From Betaproteobacteria bacterium (GTDB taxonomy: Bacteria; Pseudomonadota; Gammaproteobacteria; Burkholderiales; Ferrovaceae), in NCBI GenBank assembly GCA_018971415.1, contig JAGXAW010000007.1, positions 1 through 59,056 on the forward strand: 59,056 bases of DNA, read 5' to 3'. Shown one piece after another: positions 1 to 7,503 of the stretch (positions within the stretch are counted from its first letter, which is position 1; the number at the start of each line of letters is the position of its first letter). A program made the translations under genes and the position numbers. Under the pieces are notes generated by a model. It was not told where the DNA came from. It made no database searches and saw only the letters and a list, made by a program, of their open reading frames with translations.

Positions 1-85
1 ATAGCTCTTTTACAGGAATGCCAGCTTCTGCTTCCTTCAAAAACCCAATAATCTGTTCCTCTGTAAATCGCTTCTTCAAGTCCAT
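1..85 (-). CDS. IS3-family transposase OrfA, N-terminal fragment
   Basis: The minus strand encodes a protein whose N-terminus contains KKRFTEEQIIGFLKEAEAG followed by PVKEL. This is the hallmark start of IS3-family OrfA, the helix-turn-helix subunit that binds the element's ends. Only 28 codons are in the window. Two starts are possible: ATG at 85, or TTG at 79. The TTG gives the family-typical M-K-K-R-F start and lies seven bases from AAGGAG, whereas the ATG is only one base from it, so TTG is the better choice. In this family a full transposase is usually made by frameshifting into orfB, which would lie to the left. The identification is firm; the completeness of the element is unknown. Confidence 0.85.
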   Translation of the reverse strand, partial: MDLKKRFTEEQIIGFLKEAEAGIPVKEL

Positions 86-142
86 TCTCCTTTACATAAA
101 TGAACTTTACTAGATTTAACATAAAACTAAAAATTGGGTGCA
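1..142 (-). mobile_element. Left end of an IS3-family insertion sequence (continues off the window)
   Basis: The element is inferred from three things. An IS3-type OrfA start lies on the minus strand at 79-85. The glycosyltransferase reading frame upstream stops resembling its family at about position 142. At exactly that point the minus strand begins TGCACCC, and IS3 termini generally begin with TG. Between the presumed terminus and OrfA are about 57 bases of A+T-rich leader containing AAGGAG. The other end, the target duplication and orfB lie outside the window, so the boundary is an inference and the IS subgroup is not assigned. Confidence 0.6.
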
Positions 143-947
143 GGTCAACAAACCATTTTTTTGGAGAAATTACTAGTTTAGTATAACTGTTACCTAGCCA
201 TGCACCCCACCAACTAAAGGAACTATTTGCAATTATAAAATGTTTGCAATGCGACATTAAATAAATATCTTTTGAAGGTTCATTCTCGTTGTTTTCAATA
301 TAAGAAACATTATTTAAATATCTAAAATTTGATTTACACCAATTGATATCATCAGAAAATACAAAAAAAGAAGGATTTTTTATTTTGTTAAGTATAAGTT
401 CAATTCCTTTTTTATAGTAATCGATATCACATATTCCATGTATTTGTAGGTTGATGGGATTATTAACATAGTCCCCCCTTCTAACGTGAATCATTACACT
501 TTCACTTCTTTTTATTTTATTAAGTGTGTTTAAGTTTTCTGGATCTAACGGATCTATAAGAGTAAAGTCATTAAAAATACTCTCTTTGTATTTTAAAAAA
601 TATTTTTCTGACTGATAAAAACCGTCCAACATAACCGGTACTTTTAAATTAAAGTAATTAGGGTCAAAATTATAAGATAGTTCAAAATGATATTTTGATC
701 GCAACCCAAGCTTTTGAAATATTTTATTAATTTTTTTATACTTAATAGGCCAACCTTTTAAAATATTTTCATCTGCAATTTCGGCTCTTATATTGAAGTC
801 AAGTAGTTCGAATTTTCTAATCTTATCTGTTTGGTAGGTTGTAAGATCGAGATATAAATCTGTTTTAATATGGTCGGCAAGAGCCCTTCCCGCCGCATAC
901 TGAAACATTTGATTACCTAATCCTCCTTTTAAATGAATACAAATCAT
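1..947 (-). CDS. Alpha-1,2-fucosyltransferase (GT11 family), 3' end probably replaced by IS sequence
   Basis: This enzyme family transfers fucose from GDP-fucose to a galactose of surface polysaccharide or LPS. Seen here: the N-terminal GGLGNQMFQYA signature right after the start, the HVRRGDY GDP-fucose-binding motif near residue 156, VFSDD near 198, and NSSFSWWGAWL near 245. The ATG at 947 lies five bases after the stop of the GT2 gene, so the two are probably co-transcribed. From about position 142 (residue 268) the sequence no longer looks like GT11. The frame merely stays open through IS3 DNA to the window edge. Family members usually end 20-30 residues later with a short hydrophilic tail, so the gene has probably lost its C-terminus. 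Whether the hybrid protein works cannot be judged. Confidence 0.8.
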   Translation of the reverse strand, partial: MICIHLKGGLGNQMFQYAAGRALADHIKTDLYLDLTTYQTDKIRKFELLDFNIRAEIADENILKGWPIKYKKINKIFQKLGLRSKYHFELSYNFDPNYFNLKVPVMLDGFYQSEKYFLKYKESIFNDFTLIDPLDPENLNTLNKIKRSESVMIHVRRGDYVNNPINLQIHGICDIDYYKKGIELILNKIKNPSFFVFSDDINWCKSNFRYLNNVSYIENNENEPSKDIYLMSHCKHFIIANSSFSWWGAWLGNSYTKLVISPKKWFVDLHPIFSFMLNLVKFIYVKENGLEEAIYRGTDYWVFEGSRSWHSCKRA

Positions 948-952
948 ATTAA

Positions 953-1846
953 TTAAAACCTGTATTTAAACTTTGAGCATAATATAGTAATAAATAAACT
1001 CCAGTTTTGAAGTCTAATAGCTGTTTTTAAAGATTTAAGATAACGTTTCTTAATTTTATTTTTTAATTGTTTTTTATTTTCAAATCTAGAAGGTTTTAGT
1101 TTCAAAAGTATGTCTAACTCAACTAAAAAAGATTCAAGAATTGTGACATTTTTTTTACTTGAAACACTTATATCTGTAATTCTATAAATACTTACAAAAT
1201 TGGGAACAAAAATAAAATTAATATTGTTTAAATAGCATTTCCAAGTAAACCCATAATCACAAGCATCTTTAATTAATCCATAATTAAATAAACCAAGTTG
1301 ATAACAATAGCCAATTTTCTTTAATAAGTCAGTTTTAATTATAAAACCATTACTTGGAATTGTATGCTGACTTACCAACTCAAAACTTGAAGGCAAAACC
1401 TTAGAAGGATCTCGATGAAACTTTTTGTTGAATTCTAATGCTTCATCGTCAGTTTGAAGTTTATTATTTTTTAATAGCTTCTGCATACCAAAAAATAGAT
1501 CACCATGACTTGATTCTTTAGTAGTATTAAAAAACTTCTGTAAGCTATTTTCAATTAGTAAGTCATCATCATGAATAAGCATTGTCCAGTTGGATTGAAC
1601 CTTGTTAATTAAATCATTAACATTTTTACTTTGCCCTAACGGTTTTGTTCTGTTTAGTACTTTTATGTTAAATGGATATTTTGATTGTATTTCTTGAGCA
1701 TCTATAGGGTCCTCAATACAATCGTTTCCAATAACTATTTCATTTGGTAACACATCTTGTTTGGAAATTGATTCTAAGCAACATGTTAAAAGTTCTTTTC
1801 TTTTATAAGTTGGTATGATTATGGATAAATCAATTAATGGTTTCAT
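953..1846 (-). CDS. Glycosyltransferase family 2
   Basis: A 297-residue GT-A fold glycosyltransferase. The N-terminus has the nucleotide-sugar binding strand LSIIIPTYKR (residues 7-16) and IVIGND. A DXD-type metal site, HDDD, lies near residue 93. The second half is poorly conserved and gives no clue to the acceptor. It has no signal peptide or obvious membrane segments, so it is a soluble or peripheral inner-membrane enzyme. It sits one base after the GT9 gene and five bases before the fucosyltransferase, which points to one LPS-core, O-antigen or capsule assembly operon on the minus strand. The donor sugar and linkage cannot be read from sequence. The stretch looks more A+T-rich than the housekeeping genes to its right. 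Confidence 0.88.
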   Translation of the reverse strand: MKPLIDLSIIIPTYKRKELLTCCLESISKQDVLPNEIVIGNDCIEDPIDAQEIQSKYPFNIKVLNRTKPLGQSKNVNDLINKVQSNWTMLIHDDDLLIENSLQKFFNTTKESSHGDLFFGMQKLLKNNKLQTDDEALEFNKKFHRDPSKVLPSSFELVSQHTIPSNGFIIKTDLLKKIGYCYQLGLFNYGLIKDACDYGFTWKCYLNNINFIFVPNFVSIYRITDISVSSKKNVTILESFLVELDILLKLKPSRFENKKQLKNKIKKRYLKSLKTAIRLQNWSLFITILCSKFKYRF

Positions 1847-1847
1847 C

Positions 1848-2897
1848 TTATAGCTGAGTAATAGTACTTAACACTTTTTCCAAAGGCATATCAATTAAAC
1901 AATCACTAAAACTTAGTGGTTTCTTGTTGCAGCCCTCATTCATACAGGGAACACAGAACTTTTCACCCTGTATCAAATATATATTATTAATTTTGTTATT
2001 TATAACTTTAAGTGGCCAAGCTGAGCTTTCGTTGTTTTTAAAATTAATTGGCCAAGGCCCCCACTTTATAGGGTTCGACGGACCAAATAAGGCAATGGTT
2101 TTTACTCCAGTTGCAGCTGCAATATGAGTAACACCAGTGTCTGGCCCTACAAAAAATTCAGCTTTTTTAATTAAGGCCCCTACTTCCCCTAGATTTATTT
2201 TACCTGCAAGATTGATACAGTGCGTAGCATCGACAATCTCCTTACAGTACTGTAGTTCATCCTCTTCCTTGCTACCTGTTAGTACAATCTGTATGTTTTT
2301 GTTTAAGATGAACTTGATTAATTCAATCCATTTTTGTTTGTCCCACATTTTGTAGTTAAATTTGGGGTATGGATGAATAACAGCGTATGGCTTGTTAATC
2401 CCCCATTTGATTAGATCAATCTCTTTAAATGGGGGAACGACTGTATTGGTAGGTTTAATGTTCAGAAAACCAAGAAGTTTTTGTCCATGAATAACTGTGT
2501 GTGTATTTAAATCATCAAATAAAAAGCCGTCAGTGAGCAATGCCTTTGAAATTTTTGCTGTATGTTCGTTATAAAAGCCGTAGAATTTTTTAGCGGTAAT
2601 GTAGCCATAAAGTCTTGCTCTGTCTGATGAGACAGGACTTAACGCGATATCGTATTTATTCCACAGACTAATATATTCTTTTAGTCGATTAAAAAAAGAG
2701 GTTCTGTGCGGTAAAGCTATTACAGTGTTTATGTCAGTATTCCCCTCTAAAATGCCCTCATTACCTTTGAGAACCAGATAATCAATTTGTGCGTCAGGAT
2801 CATGAGCTCTAATTGAGTGAGCAATGGGTGTACTCAGTAAAATATCACCTAAACGTAAGGTACATATAATGAGATATTTTTTTCTGGGTTTAGGCAT
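1848..2897 (-). CDS. Glycosyltransferase family 9 (LPS heptosyltransferase-like)
   Basis: A 349-residue GT-B protein of the ADP-heptose:LPS heptosyltransferase family, which adds heptose or a related sugar to the LPS inner core at the cytoplasmic face of the inner membrane. Seen: the N-terminal LRLGDILLSTP motif (residues 14-24) and the C-terminal nucleotide-sugar site with GPDTGVTHIAAATG and ALFGPSNP. It also has a Cys-rich tail (CVPCMNEGC) often found in RfaQ/heptosyltransferase III-like members. The exact acceptor is uncertain. The start is chosen because K-Y-L-I-I-C must be the first beta strand. The ATG lies nine bases after the CCA of the tRNA-Arg gene, and no Shine-Dalgarno sequence is visible, since the region is tRNA sequence. 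Confidence 0.88.
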   Translation of the reverse strand: MPKPRKKYLIICTLRLGDILLSTPIAHSIRAHDPDAQIDYLVLKGNEGILEGNTDINTVIALPHRTSFFNRLKEYISLWNKYDIALSPVSSDRARLYGYITAKKFYGFYNEHTAKISKALLTDGFLFDDLNTHTVIHGQKLLGFLNIKPTNTVVPPFKEIDLIKWGINKPYAVIHPYPKFNYKMWDKQKWIELIKFILNKNIQIVLTGSKEEDELQYCKEIVDATHCINLAGKINLGEVGALIKKAEFFVGPDTGVTHIAAATGVKTIALFGPSNPIKWGPWPINFKNNESSAWPLKVINNKINNIYLIQGEKFCVPCMNEGCNKKPLSFSDCLIDMPLEKVLSTITQL

Positions 2898-2906
2898 AAA
2901 GAAATT

Positions 2907-2983
2907 TGGCGCGCTCGACAGGAGTCGAACCTGTGACCTTTGGCTTCGGAAACCAACACTCTATCCAACTGAGCTACGAGCGC
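2907..2983 (-). tRNA. tRNA-Arg, anticodon CCG
   Basis: The 77-base minus-strand sequence folds as a standard cloverleaf. The acceptor arms GCGCTCG and CGAGCGC pair perfectly. The D arm carries AGTTGGATA, the anticodon arm is TTGGT-TTCCGAA-GCCAA with anticodon CCG, and the T arm is ACAGG-TTCGACT-CCTGT. The discriminator base is G and the CCA end is encoded (2907-2909). It reads arginine CGG codons. It separates the A+T-rich glycosyltransferase cluster from the core genes, and its 3' end faces that cluster, the orientation expected if it has served as an integration site. Confidence 0.97.
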
Positions 2984-3105
2984 ACAATAAACTGCAATAT
3001 ATGAAAATGCGTTAAGTAAGTAATTCTCTTATTTTATAGTCTTTCTTTCTTAAGCACACAGAAAAAAAGCTATAATCAAATAGTATATCGTAATGGATTT
3101 AGATT

Positions 3106-3645
3106 ATGTCTAATACAAACTCTTCTTTTCTAAATATCGTAAAAGGTGTTTTGCTAACTCTAGCGGGTGTTGTAGGAGTTTTACTGTTACAACATTATGT
3201 ATTCAGTTTGAAGTCAGAAGAGCAAATCTCAAAACAGGACACGGACAACAGAATTAAACCTATTGCTAGGGTGGTCATTACTCCATTACCTAAACAGGCA
3301 GTTCCGGCAGCTACTCCTTCATCAATCAATGAACAAGCTAAGACTGATACCCAAACTACTTCCCAATCTGTAAAACCGGCATCAATGGCAAGTAACAATG
3401 ATGTCGAGTTAGGCAAAAAAACCTTTGAGTCAATTTGTACTGGTTGCCACAGTTCCGGTGCCTTGGGAGCACCGAAATACGCCAATAAACAGGACTGGGC
3501 TCCTAGAATCGCTCAGGGCATAGACGTTTTATACAAAAGTGCTATAAATGGAAAAAACAGTATGCCAGCTAAAGGTGGAAATCCTGCTTTATCGGATGCA
3601 GAAATAAAGGCAGCTGTTAATTATATGGTGGCAGCGGTTAAATAA
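3106..3645 (+). CDS. Membrane-anchored cytochrome c5-type monohaem protein
   Basis: A 179-residue c-type cytochrome. One N-terminal membrane segment (about residues 11-31) is followed by a hydrophilic Pro/Ala/Thr-rich tether (about 60-95). A single C-terminal haem domain has the covalent haem site CTGCH (Cys111, Cys114, His115). SMPAKGG supplies the likely axial Met153. It is typical of the c5 family, which carries electrons in the periplasm between respiratory complexes and terminal oxidases. The anchor appears uncleaved, so the haem domain should stay on the periplasmic face of the inner membrane. An exact TATAAT at 3071-3076 could be its -10 box, but no good -35 is seen. ApaH follows after only three bases. 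Confidence 0.9.
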   Translation: MSNTNSSFLNIVKGVLLTLAGVVGVLLLQHYVFSLKSEEQISKQDTDNRIKPIARVVITPLPKQAVPAATPSSINEQAKTDTQTTSQSVKPASMASNNDVELGKKTFESICTGCHSSGALGAPKYANKQDWAPRIAQGIDVLYKSAINGKNSMPAKGGNPALSDAEIKAAVNYMVAAVK

Positions 3646-3648
3646 AGC

Positions 3649-4479
3649 ATGAGTGTTTACATTATTGGTGATGTTCAAGGCTGTTTTACTCCTCTTGAAA
3701 GGCTCTTAGACACAATACATTTTAATCCTCAGTTGGATCAATTATGGTTTGTTGGTGATTTAGTTAATCGTGGACCTCAATCCTTAGAGGTATTGCGGTA
3801 TATAAAAAATCTTGGTGATAGTGCAGTAACCATTTTAGGTAATCACGATCTGCATTTGTTATGTGTGGCTGAGGGTTATCAAAAGGCTCATGCTAGCGAT
3901 ACCTTGGATGCTATCTTAGAGGCACCAGATAAAGATGATTTATTACGTTGGTTAAGATATCGCCCGATGATGCACCACGATCAAGGGTTTACCATGGTGC
4001 ATGCAGGTCTACTCCCTCAGTGGTCTATTACCGAGTCTTTATCTTTGGCAGTAGAGGTTGAGCAAGCTCTTAGAAGTCAACAATACCAAGAGTTTTTAAT
4101 CCACATGTATGGCAATAAACCGGCTTATTGGAGTGACGATTTAGAAGGCATGGAGCGCCTAAGAGTCATAACTAATGCCATGACACGTTTAAGACTTATT
4201 GATAAGGACGGTAAAATGGACTTCTCCTTTAAAGGAAAAATCCAAGAAAAACCTAAAGGTCTTTACGCTTGGTATGAGCATCCTAACCGAAAAACCAAAA
4301 ATGACACGATTGTATTTGGCCATTGGTCAGCCTTAGGCTTACATATGGAGTCTAAGGTTTTGGCTTTAGATACGGGATGTTTATGGGGTGGATGTTTGAC
4401 GGCTTTACGACTTCATGACCGCAAGATATTCCAGGTTAACTGTAAACCAGAGGCTTCACTTAAGCACTTCATGAAGTAG
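3649..4479 (+). CDS. apaH: Diadenosine tetraphosphatase, symmetrical
   Basis: Hydrolyses Ap4A to two ADP, limiting alarmone dinucleotides and acting as an RNA-decapping enzyme in related bacteria. The 276 residues have the PPP metallophosphatase motifs in order: GDVQG (7-11), GDLVNRG (36-42), GNHD (64-67), a conserved HAGLLPQW (about 118-125) and FGHW near 225. Motif I has Gln where E. coli has His (GDVHG); this Q form is common in ApaH and is not a sign of decay. The length is typical. It lies three bases after the cytochrome gene, so both are probably on one message, and its last 24 bases overlap the end of the convergent plsC gene. Confidence 0.95.
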   Translation: MSVYIIGDVQGCFTPLERLLDTIHFNPQLDQLWFVGDLVNRGPQSLEVLRYIKNLGDSAVTILGNHDLHLLCVAEGYQKAHASDTLDAILEAPDKDDLLRWLRYRPMMHHDQGFTMVHAGLLPQWSITESLSLAVEVEQALRSQQYQEFLIHMYGNKPAYWSDDLEGMERLRVITNAMTRLRLIDKDGKMDFSFKGKIQEKPKGLYAWYEHPNRKTKNDTIVFGHWSALGLHMESKVLALDTGCLWGGCLTALRLHDRKIFQVNCKPEASLKHFMK

Positions 4480-5205
4480 TGTATGAGTGTCTTTCTCTAA
4501 AATTTGCGCCAACTCTCTGCGGTGGACATCAACGGGGGTAATGGTATTACCAATCGCCACCTTAACCGTGGTTTTAGGACTTTTTAACACGCCAAGTAAG
4601 GATGATACAAAATTCATATCGCCAATAAAGGGAATATGGTGGTTTATTTTTCCATTCTTGAGGTAGTAACGAAGAGCGATGGGCACAAAAGGAGTTTTCT
4701 CACTGACGGCGGGTTGTAACATTGAGCTTTTAAAGGGCAGTATTTGTAAACCGTTGGATGTTGTACTTTCCGGAAAAAGCCCCAGAGAGTCCCCTTCCCT
4801 AAGAGCAAACACCATATCGTGACCAATGGCATGAGTTGCTTTTCTGTTTTGTCTTTGTAAAAAAAGGGTGCCTGAGCGATTAGCCAGCCAACCAAAAATA
4901 GGCCAACTTCTGACCTCAGATTTAGAGACAAAGCGCACAGGGTAGAGTGAATGAATAACAAAAATATCTACCCAGGAAATATGGTTAGAGGTCAAAATGT
5001 AGGTTTGTTTTTTAAAGTCAGGCAGCTCGCCAACTTTTTCTACACGGATATTTAAATATAACAGTAACATCTGCGCCCATTTTTTAATTAGTCCCAGGCG
5101 TACTTTTTTTGAAGAAATGGGAAAGATAAAGGCGCAAGTTATCACCCCAATTGTCACGTGAAACGATACGAAAACCAGTTTTACTAATGAAAGAACACGA
5201 ATCAC
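4456..5205 (-). CDS. 1-acyl-sn-glycerol-3-phosphate acyltransferase (PlsC family)
   Basis: A 249-residue inner-membrane acyltransferase that makes phosphatidic acid, or a related lyso-lipid product, from a lyso-lipid. Seen: an N-terminal membrane segment (about 8-30), the catalytic HX4D box in NHISWVD (His75, Asp80), and the substrate-binding block FPESTTS (144-150), followed by VPIALRY. The usual block is FPEGTRS; here Gly is Ser and Arg is Thr, so the substrate may be a variant such as an ornithine lipid rather than lysophosphatidate. The start is GTG, inside a four-base GTGA overlap with the preceding PfkB kinase stop, showing translational coupling. It converges on apaH. Confidence 0.87.
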   Translation of the reverse strand: MIRVLSLVKLVFVSFHVTIGVITCAFIFPISSKKVRLGLIKKWAQMLLLYLNIRVEKVGELPDFKKQTYILTSNHISWVDIFVIHSLYPVRFVSKSEVRSWPIFGWLANRSGTLFLQRQNRKATHAIGHDMVFALREGDSLGLFPESTTSNGLQILPFKSSMLQPAVSEKTPFVPIALRYYLKNGKINHHIPFIGDMNFVSSLLGVLKSPKTTVKVAIGNTITPVDVHRRELAQILEKDTHTLLHEVLK

Positions 5206-6140
5206 GTATCAAGATCCAAATCAAATTGTTGCTTAAATAATGATGCGATTTCAGCGAACGTATAGCGGTGGTTCTGTCCGCCTCGGTGGCCAATTTTTAA
5301 TGATCCCATGAGCGCGGCTAATCGACCTGTTTTGGCCCATGACCATTGGTGAGTAATGCCATAAATTAAGCCTGCACGATAAGCATCACCGCAACCCGTG
5401 GGATCAATAATGTTTTCCGCTCTAACTGCAGGAATGTGAATGGTTTCATTATCGGTATAGATGGTAGAGCCCTCTGCTCCTCGAGTCACAATGGCAGCGT
5501 CAACCCGTTTGGCCAGCTCTTCAATGGCGAGTCCGGTTTTATCAACCAATAATTGAGCCTCATAATCGTTTACGGCAAAGTAAGTGGCCTGTTCGATAAA
5601 GGTTAATAATTCCTCACCGCTGAACATTGGTAGGCCCTGTCCTGGGTCAAATAAAAAAGGGATTGCTTGTTGATGAAAGGCTTTGGCGTGTTCTATCATT
5701 CCCGTTTTACCATCAGGGGATACCACGCCAAAAGTCACGTTTTGAGCCTCTTTCACGTGATTTAAGTGAGAGAAGTTCATGGCACCCGGATGAAAGGCCG
5801 TTATTTGATTGTCATCAAGGTCCGTTGTAATGAAGGCTTGAGCAGTAAAACTGTCAGAGAGCTGACGAATATGCTGCGTTGAGATATTTAGTGATTCTAA
5901 GCGTTGGTGATATTCAGTAAAGTCATGGCCTACAGTTGCCATGATGAGTGGGTTGGTCTCTAATAAATTAAGGTTATAGGCAATGTTGCCTGCCGTACCT
6001 CCAAATTCTTTTCTTAGGGTAGGGACCAAAAAAGCGACACTTAAGGAATGAATTTTTTCTGGCAGAATGTGATGCTGAAAGCGATCTTCAAAAACCATAA
6101 TGGTGTCATAGGCCATGGAACCACAAACGAGAGTTGTCAT
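5202..6140 (-). CDS. PfkB-family carbohydrate/nucleoside kinase (adenosine kinase-like)
   Basis: A 312-residue ribokinase-fold kinase. Substrate contacts are suggested by the GGTAGN motif (47-52). The PfkB signature 2, DPTGCGDAYRAGL, near residue 250 supplies the catalytic Asp and the anion hole. The N-terminus and overall length resemble betaproteobacterial proteins usually called adenosine kinases, which phosphorylate adenosine to AMP, but other sugars or nucleosides cannot be excluded. It overlaps plsC by four bases and stands 70 bases after the gcvH stop, so it may share that transcript. The ATG at 6140 opens directly into the first beta strand (LVCGSMAYD), supporting this start. Confidence 0.87.
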   Translation of the reverse strand: MTTLVCGSMAYDTIMVFEDRFQHHILPEKIHSLSVAFLVPTLRKEFGGTAGNIAYNLNLLETNPLIMATVGHDFTEYHQRLESLNISTQHIRQLSDSFTAQAFITTDLDDNQITAFHPGAMNFSHLNHVKEAQNVTFGVVSPDGKTGMIEHAKAFHQQAIPFLFDPGQGLPMFSGEELLTFIEQATYFAVNDYEAQLLVDKTGLAIEELAKRVDAAIVTRGAEGSTIYTDNETIHIPAVRAENIIDPTGCGDAYRAGLIYGITHQWSWAKTGRLAALMGSLKIGHRGGQNHRYTFAEIASLFKQQFDLDLDT

Positions 6141-6210
6141 AAGCGTATTTTGATCCTATTTAAGCGTAGTAGTAATTAACGACTTCAGGCAAGCGAAATC
6201 TGCCTTAAGT

Positions 6211-6588
6211 TTACTTGGTGAGTTGTTGATATTGTTCTTCTGTGAGCAGTTTCTCGAAATCTGTTTTATTTGAACATTTTATCTTGAATAACCAGCTACC
6301 GTAGGGGTCACTATTAATATTTTCCAGTGCGGAAGTGAGTTCATGATTCACTTCAACAACGCTACCTGCGAGAGGAGAATACACATCGGAGGCGGATTTT
6401 ACAGATTCCACAGTGGCGCAGCTTTCTCCTTGTTGAACAGCTTGATTAAGCTGAGGGAAATTGACAAACATCACGTCCCCCAACTGCTGTTGAGCAAAGT
6501 CAGTTATGCCAACGCTATACAGATCTTCTCCAATAGGTAAAGCCCATTGATGGGTGTCGCTATAGCGACGGGCTGCAGATTGTGTCAT
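6211..6588 (-). CDS. gcvH: Glycine cleavage system H protein
   Basis: A small 125-residue lipoyl carrier. The lipoyl attachment site is Lys64 within VESVKSASD, and the hairpin VYSPLAGSVVEVN follows as in all H proteins. In the glycine cleavage system it shuttles the aminomethyl group between the P, T and L proteins; in some bacteria it also relays lipoate to other enzymes. None of gcvP, gcvT or lpd is in this window, which is unusual since gcvH normally sits with gcvT and gcvP. It lies 24 bases after prmA on the same strand. Confidence 0.95.
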   Translation of the reverse strand: MTQSAARRYSDTHQWALPIGEDLYSVGITDFAQQQLGDVMFVNFPQLNQAVQQGESCATVESVKSASDVYSPLAGSVVEVNHELTSALENINSDPYGSWLFKIKCSNKTDFEKLLTEEQYQQLTK

Positions 6589-6612
6589 GTGTTTTCCTGT
6601 TCTTACAGTAGA

Positions 6613-7503
6613 TTATTTTTTACCCATTAGACAAACCCACTCTTCCTGTTGCGAGACTTTCCTTAAGCTAATAAACGGACTATAGCAAGCAATCATCTCA
6701 TCGGTTTGTTTATCTAATAACCCTGAAAGTATAAGCCAACCACCAGGTTTCACATAGGAGGATAGCAAAGGCGCCAAGACCTTTAATGGTGCCGCTAAAA
6801 TATTTGCTACCACCCCATCGTAAAGCGTATCGCTTTTCCAGTCTTGATTGTTGTAAAAGTGAGCGCTTACATTATTAAGCTCAGCATTGCGTTTGGCTGC
6901 TAATACGGCGGCCTCATCAATATCCACTCCAATGACCGATTGAGCCCCCATTTTTGCGGCGGCAATAGCCAATATGCCAGAACCGCATCCATAATCAAGA
7001 ATACTGGATTGTGGGGTGATCTCTTTTATTAGTGCATTCAAACACAATTGAGTGGTTGGATGGCCGCCCGTACCAAAGGCCTGTCCAGGATCAATTCTGA
7101 TGTTAATCGCCTGCTCATCAGGAGGAGTGTGCCAGGTGGGAACAATCCACATATGATCGTTGATTTGTATGGGTTCGAATTGGCTTTGTGTGAGTTGTAC
7201 CCAGTCCTGGTCTTCAATGACGTCCACTTGAAAGGCGGGGATGTCACTTAGCTCAATCTCAGCGCATGCTCGCTCGATCAGGTCAGCAGCATTATCTTTG
7301 AAGTCAATGAGCACTTTAAGCGTACACCAAGGCCAGAGTTGATCAGTTTCATAACCTGGTTCACCAAACACCTCAAATTCGGGCTGTCCTGGTAACTCAA
7401 AGTTTTCAAGGGTAACGGTTAAAGCCCCTTGATTCATAAGTGCGTCAGAGAATTGCTCAGCCACCTCTGAGGACAGAGTGAGTTGAATTTGGTGCCAGGC
7501 CAT
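6613..7503 (-). CDS. prmA: Ribosomal protein L11 methyltransferase
   Basis: Trimethylates lysines and the N-terminus of ribosomal protein L11 using S-adenosylmethionine. The 296 residues have the N-terminal L11-binding domain and a Rossmann-like methyltransferase domain. That domain has FGTGGHPTT (143-151), the SAM loop ILDYGCGSG (168-176), VDID near 193 and VVANILAAPL near 233. Length and motif spacing match the family. Its ATG shares one base with the accC stop (TAATG), so translation is coupled to accC; the accBC-prmA arrangement is familiar from beta- and gammaproteobacteria. Confidence 0.96.
   Translation of the reverse strand: MAWHQIQLTLSSEVAEQFSDALMNQGALTVTLENFELPGQPEFEVFGEPGYETDQLWPWCTLKVLIDFKDNAADLIERACAEIELSDIPAFQVDVIEDQDWVQLTQSQFEPIQINDHMWIVPTWHTPPDEQAINIRIDPGQAFGTGGHPTTQLCLNALIKEITPQSSILDYGCGSGILAIAAAKMGAQSVIGVDIDEAAVLAAKRNAELNNVSAHFYNNQDWKSDTLYDGVVANILAAPLKVLAPLLSSYVKPGGWLILSGLLDKQTDEMIACYSPFISLRKVSQQEEWVCLMGKK

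Noticed and set aside
6589-6612. A glycine riboswitch ahead of gcvH
   Set aside because: Only 24 bases separate prmA and gcvH, far too short for one.
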